NCBI GenBank assembly: GCA_046760985.1
Contig: JBHIFE010000052.1
Span: forward strand, 1-9,682
Length of the DNA stretch: 9,682 bases
Source: JBHIFE01 sp046760985
Lineage (GTDB): Bacteria; Chloroflexota; Dehalococcoidia; Dehalococcoidales; RBG-16-60-22
Reading direction: 5' to 3'
Under the pieces are notes generated by a model, which did not search any database, was not told the DNA's origin, and saw only the letters and a program-made list of their open reading frames with translations. How positions within the stretch are numbered: position 1 is the first letter of the stretch; every line of letters begins with the position of its first letter. This document shows, piece by piece, positions 1 to 6,858 of the stretch. Both the position numbers and the translations under genes were made by a program.

Positions 1-1
1 C

Positions 2-304
2 TGGAAGACACTCTGGCCCCTGTTCGGTTCGGCTAACCAGCTTATGGCTTCATTAGCTCTGCTAGCGGGTACTGTCTGGCTGTTCAGGATGGGCAAAGAC
101 AACAAGTTTGTTCTTTATCCTATGATTTTCATGCTGGCTGTTACCTTAACCGCTCTAGTGTTTATGTTCCTCAAAACGGTAGCCGCGGCTAACTTTTTGC
201 AGGCAGCCATCTGTGTAGTGCTCTTTATCCTGGCTATCGTTTTAGTTTACCTAGCCATAACTACACTAAGGCGAGTAGGTAAAGAGAGGGTAGCTGCTGC
301 CTGA
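2..304 (+). CDS. cstA: Carbon starvation protein CstA family transporter, C-terminal fragment
   Basis: The frame is open to the left edge, so only the last 100 codons are in the window and the true start lies outside it. The ATG at 44 is internal. The fragment begins with W-K-T-L-W-P-L-F-G-S-A-N-Q-L, the conserved 'W..lWplFG.aNQl' signature near the C-terminus of CstA-family proteins. Three hydrophobic segments follow, at about fragment residues 13-30, 36-58 and 65-87, and then a short basic tail ending VAAA. Family members are multi-pass inner-membrane carriers linked to peptide uptake (CstA) or pyruvate:proton symport (BtsT/YjiY). The substrate here cannot be told from the fragment. The gene converges with mutM, and a hairpin lies 38 bases after its stop. 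Family assignment is firm; substrate and gene symbol are less so. Confidence 0.85.
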   Translation, partial: WKTLWPLFGSANQLMASLALLAGTVWLFRMGKDNKFVLYPMIFMLAVTLTALVFMFLKTVAAANFLQAAICVVLFILAIVLVYLAITTLRRVGKERVAAA

Positions 305-342
305 TTTTTACTAACCGGGTGACAGGTTAGTCGGTTGCAAAG

Positions 343-378
343 GAGACCCCCCAGCTTATCAAAGGGCTGGGGGGTCTC
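343..378. terminator. GC-rich hairpin between convergent cstA and mutM
   Basis: A perfect 13-base inverted repeat (GAGACCCCCCAGC at 343-355, GCTGGGGGGTCTC at 366-378) encloses a 10-base loop. It lies between the cstA stop (302-304) and the mutM stop (388-390), where a shared bidirectional terminator is expected. Neither side has a proper U tract: the plus side continues TAATAATGG and the minus side CCTTTGCAACC. It could therefore be an atypical intrinsic terminator or an mRNA 3'-end stabiliser. A smaller inverted repeat, CTAACC (311-316) and GGTTAG (325-330), lies just upstream. Confidence 0.7.
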
Positions 379-387
379 TAATAATGG

Positions 388-1206
388 CTAGAATGCGGGC
401 TGGCATTTGGGGCAGAAATAGGTGCCGCGATTTCGGACTTTGATACGCTGGATAGGGGTGCCGCAGTTAGGACAGGGCATATTACCGCGATGAGCAACCT
501 TAAATTCAAAATGGGCTGTCCCCAATTCACCGCCGGGGCGGTAGTACGTACTTACACTGGCTCCCTTGTTACCAATGGCTGACCATAAGACCTGCTTAAT
601 GGCACCACGAAGTCGCTCTATCTCATCTCGAGACAAACTTCCCCCCGGTCTTAGCGGGTGGATTCCAGCAGCGAAAAGGGCTTCATCAGCATACATATTG
701 CCGATGCCAGCGACAAAGGACTGGTCACAAAGAAGAGCTTTTATTGACGCCATGCGGTTCTTCAAGCGTTGAGCCAGAACTTGATGGGTAAAGTCGTCTT
801 CCAAGGGTTCCGGACCAAGCTTGCCGACAATAGCATTCTTATCACCTACCAGCCACATTGCTCCAAGCTTTCGTGGGTCGCGAAAGAAAATATAAGTGCC
901 ATTATCCAGATGAATTATAGCTCGGGTATACTTGGGTGGCTCTGAAGAATCTCGACTAATCAGCAAAGAGCCGCTCATTTTCAAATGGATAATTAATAAA
1001 TCATCACCAGTTAAGTTAATGGCAAGATACTTACCATACCGAGCCAACCCGGTTATTTTCCGTCCGATGAGGCGGGAGCAGAAGTCAGCCGCTGATGGTT
1101 GGCGCACTATTCCATCCCAGAGAAGAGTAACGCCGGTAAGCTTGCGCCCAACAATATGCGGTGTTAGCTCATTTTTTATCGTCTCTACTTCAGGCAGCTC
1201 GGGCAC
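388..1206 (-). CDS. mutM: Formamidopyrimidine-DNA glycosylase (Fpg/MutM)
   Basis: Bifunctional DNA glycosylase/AP lyase that removes oxidised purines such as 8-oxoguanine and FapyG in base-excision repair. The 272 residues match the family length. The N-terminus MPELPEVETI supplies the catalytic Pro2 and Glu3. Other family positions are the RYGKYL lysine (K59), H74, M77, the GIGNMYADE loop (N170), and a C-terminal zinc finger with C245, C248, C265 and C268 plus the phosphate-binding R260. At the void-filling wedge, M77 and R112 are present, but the usual phenylalanine in DPR(K/R)FG is Leu114. The start is GTG, fixed by the obligatory MPELPE. It lies 1 base after the polA TAG, and its GGAG-type ribosome site lies inside the last polA codons, so translation is probably coupled to polA. 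The stop is TAG. Confidence 0.95.
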   Translation of the reverse strand: MPELPEVETIKNELTPHIVGRKLTGVTLLWDGIVRQPSAADFCSRLIGRKITGLARYGKYLAINLTGDDLLIIHLKMSGSLLISRDSSEPPKYTRAIIHLDNGTYIFFRDPRKLGAMWLVGDKNAIVGKLGPEPLEDDFTHQVLAQRLKNRMASIKALLCDQSFVAGIGNMYADEALFAAGIHPLRPGGSLSRDEIERLRGAIKQVLWSAIGNKGASVSTYYRPGGELGTAHFEFKVAHRGNMPCPNCGTPIQRIKVRNRGTYFCPKCQPAF

Positions 1207-1207
1207 T

Positions 1208-3955
1208 CTATTCCATCTCCCCCCAATTGGCTCCGGTCTTGGTGTCTACCTTTAATGGGACGCTGAGTTTCAAAGCCGTGGACATTACCTCAGGAACGAG
1301 TGCTTGCATTGTTTCCAGTTCCTCCCCGGGAACTTCAAAGACAAGTTCATCGTGCACCTGTAGTAACATCTTACTTTTTAGCTGGCGCTTGTCCATCTCC
1401 TGGCATAGGTTAATCATGGCTACTTTTATGATGTCGGCTGAGGTACCCTGCACTGGCATATTTATTGCCATGCGTTCGGCGCCTTCCCTCACTTGGCGGT
1501 TAGATGAACTGATCTCGGGGATAAACCGCCTTCTACCCAGCATCGTCTGAACGTAACCAGTTTCTCTGGCTTGCTCTTTGGTTGATTCAAGATACTCCTT
1601 TACCTTGGGGTATTTTTCAAAATAAGCGGCAATGAACTGGGCAGCCTCTTCCCGTGATAGCTCAGTCGCCTGCTCCAGTCCATACTCACTCATTCCGTAG
1701 ATAACGCCAAAATTAACTGTTTTTGCCAGCCGACGCATATCTGGCGTTACCTTAGAAGTGGGTACACCTAGGAGTTGGGCGGCGGTGGCAGTGTGAATAT
1801 CCTCATCCTGGTGAAAGGCACTTAAGAGGCTCGGGTCTTGAGATAGGTGAGCCAGAACCCGGAGGTCAATCTGTGAATAGTCTCCACCCAGGAGGCAGGA
1901 GCCATGTGGCGCAACAAAAGCTTGCCTGACCTGTCTCCCCATTTCACCTCGGACGGGGATATTTTGCAGGTTAGGCTCGCTTGAAGAAAGTCGTCCGGTA
2001 GCTGTCCTGGTCTGGTTAAAGCTGGTGTGAACCCGTCCCGTTTTGGGGTTTATTAGACCGGGCAAAGCATCAATGTAGGTTGACTTGAGTTTAGTTAACT
2101 GCCGGTAATCCAAAATAAGTTCTATTATGGGGTGAGCTCCGCGAAGCTCCTCTAGGACCGATGCCTCGGTAGAATATTTGCTCTTGCCCTTGTGTGCCGT
2201 TGGTAATTTCAATTCTTCAAACAGGACAGAGCTCAATTGCTGAGGTGAATTTATATTGAACTGGTGACCAACATGGCTAAATATTTCTGCCTCCAGCTTT
2301 ATTAACTGCTCACCAAGCTGATGCGACATATCCCTCAGTAGTTCCGTATCCAGAGCTACTCCATTTCTTTCCATACGGAGAAGCACTGGCACCAGTGGCA
2401 TCTCAACTTCAGAGAATAGCTGCCACAGCCCTTGTTGGCGAAGCTCGGCGCTTAGCAGCTTGGTCAATCGTCCGGTAATGTCAGCATCAGCACAGGAGTA
2501 ATCAGCTGCCTTATTTATCTCTACTTGAGACATGGAGAGCTGCTTGGTACCTGAGCCGATAAGGGCGGTAATAGGTGTCATTTCAATATTCAGCTTGCTA
2601 AAGGCGAGGGTTTTCAGGTTTAAAGATTTCTCACCCAGTAGGTAAGCAGCGACCATAGTGTCAAAGGTGAGGTTGTTAACCGTTACCCCGTGTTCTGCCA
2701 GTACCGTCATATCATACTTACCATTGTGGGCAAGCTTGGCTAGGTTAACATCTTCCAGAGGAGGCTTAAGACGGTCAATAACCTGCTGGATTGGCAGTTG
2801 CTCTACTTGCTCCCAGCCGACATGCCCAATTGGAATATAATAAGCTTCACCCTGAGCTGGTGATAAAGCAACGCCTACTAGTTGAGCCGACATTGCGTTT
2901 AAGCTTGTCGTCTCCAGATCAAGGGCAAAAGATTTGACCCCAGAGAGGCGGTTCAGCAACTCGTCCAGGGCTGAGGTGGTGTTTATGATACGATAGTCTC
3001 CTTGAGGCGGCTTGGTTTTAACCTGAGTGTAGGGTGATTCTAAAGCTGTTTCTTCGAGTTCAGGTAGTCTGGACAGCAGGCTGACAAATTCAAGTTCACG
3101 GAATAGTTCAGTTACCCGAGGGCGGTCATATTGACTAATCTGGCAGTCAGTCAGCTTGAGGCTAACCGGTGCTTGAGTAACGATAGTAGCCAGCATCTTG
3201 CTCTGACGAGCCAAAGCTTCGTTTTCCCGTAATATGTCGCGGACTTTGGGTCGGGTCACTTCGTCAATGTGGTCATAGATTTGCTCTACAGTGCCAAATT
3301 GCTGGATGAGTTTGGTGGCAGTTTGTTTGCCTATGCCAGGGACTCCGGGGATATTATCCGAAGGGTCACCCACCAGCCCCTTGAGGTCAGCAATATGTTC
3401 CGGTTTTATGCCATACTTATCGCTTACCGCTGTCTGGTCATAGAGCATGGTATCGCTGAAGCTTCGCCCCGGTTTGGGATAAAGCACCTTTACCCGAGGT
3501 GATACTAGTTGCATAGTGTCAGCATCGCCAGTAACGATGACAGTGTCAATGTTTTGCTGACTAGCTTGGTGGCTAAGGGTGCCTAAAATATCATCAGCTT
3601 CATAGCCGTCAAGCTCAAAGGTGGGGATACGGAAGGCTTCAACCAGTTGTCTTACCCGCTCTATCTGATTGACCAGCTCGTCCGGAGCTGGCGGTCGCTG
3701 TGCCTTATACTGGTCAAAAAGCTGATGCCTGAAGGTAGGTCCCTTTTTATCAAAAGCAATGGCATAGTGTGTAGGTTTCAGTTCGCCCAGTACCTTGAGT
3801 AACATAAGGGCAAAGCCATATACGGCACTTACCACCTCCCCAGTTTTGGAGACGGTTAGTGGTTTGGCAGCCCGAAATTTGGTAGCTTCAAAGGCGTGGT
3901 AAGCACGGTGGATTATGGCATTACCATCAAACAGAACCAGCAGCGGCTTTTTCAT
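1208..3955 (-). CDS. polA: DNA polymerase I, three-domain, proofreading type
   Basis: Gap-filling and primer-removing polymerase for repair and Okazaki maturation; 915 residues, the usual length. The 5' nuclease domain (about 1-300) shows D10, D69, GYEADD (118-122), TGDADT (142-147) and the GDPSDNIPGVPGIG helix-hairpin-helix region (196-209). The 3'-5' exonuclease (about 320-505) has all three motifs: D346/E348 in LDLETTSL, N411/D415 in HNGKYD, and Y486/D490 in YSCAD, so proofreading is predicted active. The polymerase domain has motif A GGDYSQIDLR (D692), the O helix RRLAKTVNFGVIYG (R741, K745, F749, Y753) and motif C QVHDE (D869). F749 is the position that disfavours dideoxynucleotides in this family. 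The ATG is fixed by the MKKPLLVLFDGN start, yet has no Shine-Dalgarno. An extended -10 lies directly in front of it. mutM follows after 1 base. Confidence 0.98.
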   Translation of the reverse strand: MKKPLLVLFDGNAIIHRAYHAFEATKFRAAKPLTVSKTGEVVSAVYGFALMLLKVLGELKPTHYAIAFDKKGPTFRHQLFDQYKAQRPPAPDELVNQIERVRQLVEAFRIPTFELDGYEADDILGTLSHQASQQNIDTVIVTGDADTMQLVSPRVKVLYPKPGRSFSDTMLYDQTAVSDKYGIKPEHIADLKGLVGDPSDNIPGVPGIGKQTATKLIQQFGTVEQIYDHIDEVTRPKVRDILRENEALARQSKMLATIVTQAPVSLKLTDCQISQYDRPRVTELFRELEFVSLLSRLPELEETALESPYTQVKTKPPQGDYRIINTTSALDELLNRLSGVKSFALDLETTSLNAMSAQLVGVALSPAQGEAYYIPIGHVGWEQVEQLPIQQVIDRLKPPLEDVNLAKLAHNGKYDMTVLAEHGVTVNNLTFDTMVAAYLLGEKSLNLKTLAFSKLNIEMTPITALIGSGTKQLSMSQVEINKAADYSCADADITGRLTKLLSAELRQQGLWQLFSEVEMPLVPVLLRMERNGVALDTELLRDMSHQLGEQLIKLEAEIFSHVGHQFNINSPQQLSSVLFEELKLPTAHKGKSKYSTEASVLEELRGAHPIIELILDYRQLTKLKSTYIDALPGLINPKTGRVHTSFNQTRTATGRLSSSEPNLQNIPVRGEMGRQVRQAFVAPHGSCLLGGDYSQIDLRVLAHLSQDPSLLSAFHQDEDIHTATAAQLLGVPTSKVTPDMRRLAKTVNFGVIYGMSEYGLEQATELSREEAAQFIAAYFEKYPKVKEYLESTKEQARETGYVQTMLGRRRFIPEISSSNRQVREGAERMAINMPVQGTSADIIKVAMINLCQEMDKRQLKSKMLLQVHDELVFEVPGEELETMQALVPEVMSTALKLSVPLKVDTKTGANWGEME

Positions 3956-3961
3956 AATTTA

Positions 3962-3970
3962 ATTATAACA
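3962..3970 (-). promoter_or_regulatory. Extended -10 promoter of polA, predicted leaderless start
   Basis: Read on the minus strand, the bases are TGT-TATAAT, then six bases (TAAATT), then the polA ATG. This is a perfect TGn-TATAAT extended -10. By the usual spacing, the seventh base after the hexamer is +1, which is the A of the polA start codon. No good -35 is visible at 16-18 bases (GTCCCT-like only), as is common for extended -10 promoters. No purine-rich ribosome site precedes the ATG, which fits a leaderless mRNA. Transcription may also read through from the permease gene upstream, whose stop lies 45 bases away with no terminator visible. Confidence 0.6.
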
Positions 3971-4000
3971 GAGTTGGAGGATGGAGGGACAGGAAGATAA

Positions 4001-5098
4001 CTAACTTTCCTCAGACTGCTCGCTGGCTTTTTCTGCCTCCTGGTAGCGCTGGCGTACATATTTGTAAACCTCTACCCCGGTAGCTGTCAGTGGGGCAGCT
4101 AACAGCAGTCCCCAGAAGCCAGCGATATAAGCCCCAATAACCAGTAAAGCTATCAAAATGGCAGGATGTATGTGCAGATACCCGCCGTGAATTCTGGGGA
4201 CAAGTAAGTTGTTTTCCAGTAGCTGGACTGCCAGGAAGAGGAGAATTACCCAAAGCACTTTTTCTGGTGCTACCGCTAGAGTAACGATGGCGACTACAGC
4301 ACCACTAAGCCACGGTCCCAATGTTGGAATAAGTTCTCCGATACCGGCTAGGAGAGCTAGGACGGGGGCAAACGGTATTCTCAATATTAGTAATCCAACG
4401 AAAGTAAAGTAAGCTACAATCAGACCGAGCATCAATTGAGCGCGAATGTAACGACCCAGTACTCGTTCAATGATTGACATAATATTTCTGATATGTTCAG
4501 CAATTCCCGGGGAGAGCTCTGAATAAAAACTCCTTTTTAGCCTTTCCGAATCCTTTAGGATATAGAAGAGAAAGAGGGGTAGTGCCGCTAGACCAAGGAA
4601 TATACTGAAAGTACGCGGCACAAAGGAAATACCTTTGACGATGGCGTCTCGTATGGTGTTACCTAGAGCTACTCCAGCTTCAAGAAGGGCTTTATCCACT
4701 TCATGGCGTATTTCTGGGGGAAATTGCTGCCGCACAATCTCAAGCCATTCCTGTATTCTGGCTAAGCTCTTACCAATAAAATAGGGAGCACTTTCGGCTA
4801 AAGTTAAAGAGGCATCAATGACTGCCGTCACGATAAAGTAGGAAAAAGCGGCAATAAGGGCAAGGAGCACTATAAAGACTATCAGGATGGAAAAGACTCG
4901 CTTAAACTGTAGCCAGCTTCCCTGGCGGGGCAGCTTTCTCTCCAGCCAGGAAATAACTGGCAACAAAAGATAGGCAAGAACCAAGCCGAGAACGAAAGGG
5001 AATATAGCCGTTCTCAGCAGGTATAGAATCCAAAATACTATAATAATACCTAGTACTAAAGATACTAGGCGCCAGTGTTTACGAAGTATACTTGTCAT
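4001..5098 (-). CDS. AI-2E family transporter (PerM/YdiK-like permease)
   Basis: Multi-pass inner-membrane protein of 365 residues with the family layout. Two N-terminal hydrophobic segments lie at about 12-28 and 32-50, and a third at about 69-92. An amphipathic, non-membrane stretch runs to about 160, followed by further membrane segments. Family signatures are visible: G-x-x-x-E-L-I-P-x-L-G-P at 251-262, LLENNLLVPRIHG at 293-305, and HPAILIALLVIGAYIAGFWGLLLAAP near the C-terminus. The tail is charged and acidic (EAEKASEQSEES). Family members have been linked to autoinducer-2 export, cation/proton exchange and other transport, so the substrate is unknown here. The ATG is preceded by a GGTGAG-type ribosome site. 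Stop to polA start is 45 bases on the same strand. A tandem direct repeat lies 32-51 bases upstream of the start. Confidence 0.92.
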   Translation of the reverse strand: MTSILRKHWRLVSLVLGIIIVFWILYLLRTAIFPFVLGLVLAYLLLPVISWLERKLPRQGSWLQFKRVFSILIVFIVLLALIAAFSYFIVTAVIDASLTLAESAPYFIGKSLARIQEWLEIVRQQFPPEIRHEVDKALLEAGVALGNTIRDAIVKGISFVPRTFSIFLGLAALPLFLFYILKDSERLKRSFYSELSPGIAEHIRNIMSIIERVLGRYIRAQLMLGLIVAYFTFVGLLILRIPFAPVLALLAGIGELIPTLGPWLSGAVVAIVTLAVAPEKVLWVILLFLAVQLLENNLLVPRIHGGYLHIHPAILIALLVIGAYIAGFWGLLLAAPLTATGVEVYKYVRQRYQEAEKASEQSEES

Positions 5099-5129
5099 TA
5101 CCTATAAGACTCACCCCTCTCATATACTT

Positions 5130-5149
5130 AGGGTCAGAGAAAGGGTCAG
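5130..5149. repeat. Tandem direct repeat AGGGTCAG, 12-base period, upstream of the permease gene
   Basis: Two exact copies of AGGGTCAG (5130-5137 and 5142-5149) are separated by AGAA. They lie in the roughly 97-base gap between the YtxH stop and the permease ATG. A 12-base period is close to one helical turn, as in direct-repeat operators. On the minus strand a weak promoter-like pair (CTGACC, 17 bases, TATATG) overlaps the repeats. No known regulator site is recognised, and chance is possible. Confidence 0.4.
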
Positions 5150-5196
5150 TTGGTGGGTCTAGCAGCTGAATATAGTGTGAATATGCCTGTGACCTA

Positions 5197-5436
5197 TTAT
5201 GCCGTCTTTTTTCTGCCGAGTTTTTCTTCTACTCTTTTTTCTGCCTTGACTGCTGCTTCCTTTGCCTTTTCGGCAACTTCACCTGCTTTTTCTCGAGCTT
5301 TTTCTGCCTTCTCCTTTAGTAGTTCTCTTGTTTCCTTCCCCGGTTTAGGCGCATAGAGAAAACCGATAGCTACGCCGACCACGGCACCGATGATGAACCC
5401 GACGGTGAAACTAAGTCCTGTGTCTTTTTCAGCCAT
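5197..5436 (-). CDS. YtxH domain small membrane-anchored protein
   Basis: A protein of 79 residues. A glycine-rich hydrophobic segment at about 8-28 has GFIIGAVVGVAIGF spacing and is followed by LYAPKPGKETRELL, the hallmark of the YtxH family (general-stress/gas-vesicle-like small proteins). The rest (about 36-75) is a long, highly charged Ala/Lys/Glu helix with repeated EKAxEKA units, resembling LEA-type or coiled-coil tails. The molecular function of the family is not settled; association with envelope stress is the usual suggestion. The ATG overlaps the end of the upstream gene by 8 bases and has a GGAGGG-type ribosome site, so the two genes are translationally coupled. Confidence 0.88.
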   Translation of the reverse strand: MAEKDTGLSFTVGFIIGAVVGVAIGFLYAPKPGKETRELLKEKAEKAREKAGEVAEKAKEAAVKAEKRVEEKLGRKKTA

Positions 5437-5716
5437 CTTTCCCTCCCTCTTTTCTTTTAGAAAATTTACTGATTAGGCTAACTGCCTGGGAGATACCTTG
5501 AATGAAAGCGGCTAACTGAGCCAGAGGTCTGGATACTTCCTCCTCTACAGTGGAAGAAATGTTCTCTACGGTTTTCGTAGTTGCCTTCAGTGAATTCAGT
5601 ATAGGTCTGAGCTTGCGGTAAAGCAAAAGGGCTAACACCCCAATCAAGATGATTACTACAGTTGCCCCTAAACTAAAAATGGACACGACCAAGTCACGGA
5701 ACCATTCAATGCTCAC
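5429..5716 (-). CDS. DUF948-like single-pass membrane protein
   Basis: A protein of 95 residues with one strong membrane segment at about 9-32 (LVVSIFSLGATVVIILIGVLALLLY). An amphipathic helical region follows (RPILNSLKATTKTVENISSTVEEEVSRPLAQLAAFIQGI), then a basic tail. This layout, and the pairing with YtxH just downstream, resembles the DUF948 and YtxH gene pairs of many Gram-positive and Chloroflexota genomes. The role is unknown; it may be an envelope-associated scaffold. The start is GTG with GGAGG at 5726-5730, 9 bases upstream. An ATG closer to that site is out of frame and stops after five codons. The gene overlaps ytxH by 8 bases. Confidence 0.75.
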   Translation of the reverse strand: MSIEWFRDLVVSIFSLGATVVIILIGVLALLLYRKLRPILNSLKATTKTVENISSTVEEEVSRPLAQLAAFIQGISQAVSLISKFSKRKEGGKDG

Positions 5717-5740
5717 TGGTCATTACCTCCGTTTCTACGA

Positions 5741-5746
5741 ATTATC
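5741..5746 (-). promoter_or_regulatory. Possible -10 element for the DUF948-like/ytxH pair
   Basis: On the minus strand GATAAT lies in the 78-base gap before the DUF948-like gene. It would place transcription start near 5734, about 18 bases before the GTG, leaving room for the GGAGG site. No convincing -35 is seen 16-18 bases upstream, and no terminator is visible after the preceding phosphatase gene, so readthrough from that operon is equally possible. The rest of the 5717-5794 gap holds nothing recognisable. Confidence 0.3.
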
Positions 5747-5794
5747 CCACTTGCATTGTAACCGTCTCTTCATACTATGTAAAGGGGTAGATTA

Positions 5795-6427
5795 TTAAAA
5801 GTCACTGAGCGGAGCCTTGGTGATGGGTTTTAGGTAGGAAGTATCATTGTGCTTGGTAAGAATGAATCGTTCCTTTTCATAAGTGAAAGTAGTAATTCCG
5901 CATGTATCTAGCTTTATGTTCCAGAAGTGAGAATTATCTAGACCGAGTAGGGCACAAATTAAAACTTTATTCACTACTCGGTGAGATATTAAGACCACAG
6001 TCCCCCCGTATTTAGCAATTACCTTAGCTACCAAAGGCACGGCTCTTTTCCTGACATCATCTAGGCTTTCGCCGTCTGGCATTTTCACTTGCTCAGGATG
6101 GTTGATCCATTCGGCGTAGAGTTCTTTATATTTATCCTTCACCTCTTGCTGATATAAACCCTGCCATTTGCCAAAATTAAAGTCGGTAAGGTCTGGGGCA
6201 ATATCTACATCAAGTTTATGATGGCTAGCAATGATTTCAGCCGTCTTTAAGGCTCGCTTTAGTGGACTGGAGTAAACCGCTTCTATCTTTACGTTACTTA
6301 GATATTCGGCCAGTAGTTTTGCCTGTCTTAGTCCCGTTTCATTTAGCCCAACATCAGTTCTGCCCCTAAATATATTCGCCACGTTCCACTCAGTTTCTCC
6401 GTGTCTTACCAGAATGATTTCTGTCAT
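5795..6427 (-). CDS. Histidine phosphatase superfamily (phosphoglycerate-mutase-like) protein
   Basis: A 2H-phosphatase fold protein of 210 residues. LVRHGETEWN (6-15) carries the phospho-accepting His9 with Arg8. SSPLKRALKTAE supplies the second arginine (R58), and LISHRVVNK the second histidine (H149). The usual acid position, normally Glu in 'L.E..fG.W.G', reads L-T-D-F-N-F-G-K-W-Q-G, so Asp82 takes its place. Family members include alpha-ribazole phosphatase (CobC), cofactor-dependent phosphoglycerate mutases and broad phosphatases. Nothing here selects one, and no cobalamin genes are adjacent. The ATG overlaps the upstream stop as ATGA, with an AGAGG ribosome site inside that gene, indicating translational coupling. 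It is the last gene of a three-gene unit. Confidence 0.92.
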   Translation of the reverse strand: MTEIILVRHGETEWNVANIFRGRTDVGLNETGLRQAKLLAEYLSNVKIEAVYSSPLKRALKTAEIIASHHKLDVDIAPDLTDFNFGKWQGLYQQEVKDKYKELYAEWINHPEQVKMPDGESLDDVRKRAVPLVAKVIAKYGGTVVLISHRVVNKVLICALLGLDNSHFWNIKLDTCGITTFTYEKERFILTKHNDTSYLKPITKAPLSDF

Positions 6428-6858
6428 TTTTGGTTACCTCTTAACCCCATTAATTTTGGCGACATAGCTAGCGATTTCAATGTTGACATTATGGTTGATT
6501 TCATCTGTCTTTTCTCAGGGGCAAAAAAGAGGTGACTCAAGCAGCGGCAGTCACTGCAACCAAAGCCAGGGATAGAATCAAATTGAGCACTGAGTGCTTG
6601 AACAATAATGCACTCAACCCTGCCCTCCGCCTCGCTGACAATTATATCGGTGATGGTTGCCTTTTGTAATAGGTAGTCAATATGCCAGTGCAGTTTCTTG
6701 TTTCTGTCAAGATGGTGGCTTAATCTAGGTCTAATCTCACCCCGGGCTGAGCCTACATAAGCATAGTAGCCACCAGGAAAGCAGACATTTGCCAGGCTGC
6801 CTATGTTAATTATCTGCTGTTTAGGGAGCTGTAAAATGAGAACATAACTTCCCGTCAC
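6424..6858 (-). CDS. DUF123 / GIY-YIG-like nuclease family protein
   Basis: A protein of 144 residues matching the DUF123 family, a small domain related to GIY-YIG nucleases that is found alone or fused to endonuclease III in some archaea. It starts GSYVLILQL, then GGYYAYVGSARG (29-40), the GIY-YIG-like core, then R45, HWHIDYLL (57-64), a glutamate in RVECIIVQAL (E82), and GFGCSDCRCLSHLF (98-111). The last stretch has three cysteines and a histidine that could bind metal. A 30-residue basic tail follows. Nuclease activity is inferred, not shown. The GTG start directly follows the TAA of the DUF4342 gene in the same reading frame. The nearest purine-rich stretch (GGAGAGG) is about 15 bases upstream, which is long, so reinitiation is likely. 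It overlaps the phosphatase gene by 4 bases. Confidence 0.85.
   Translation of the reverse strand: MTGSYVLILQLPKQQIINIGSLANVCFPGGYYAYVGSARGEIRPRLSHHLDRNKKLHWHIDYLLQKATITDIIVSEAEGRVECIIVQALSAQFDSIPGFGCSDCRCLSHLFFAPEKRQMKSTIMSTLKSLAMSPKLMGLRGNQK

Noticed and set aside
311..330. CTAACC/GGTTAG inverted repeat as a separate terminator
   Set aside because: The six-base stem has an 8-base loop and no U tract on either strand, so it is too weak to call beside the stronger hairpin.
932..1255. Plus-strand open frame of 107 codons
   Set aside because: It is antisense to mutM, where the minus-strand product is a textbook Fpg.
1161..1550. Plus-strand open frame of 129 codons
   Set aside because: It is antisense to the polA 3' end and mutM 5' end; no domain or start signal.
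3956..4000. Terminator between the permease gene and polA
   Set aside because: No stem-loop followed by U residues is present; the only signal is the extended -10 of polA.
5709..5723. ATG near the GGAGG of the DUF948-like gene as the true start
   Set aside because: It is out of frame with the protein and stops after five codons; the GTG 9 bases after GGAGG gives the full product.
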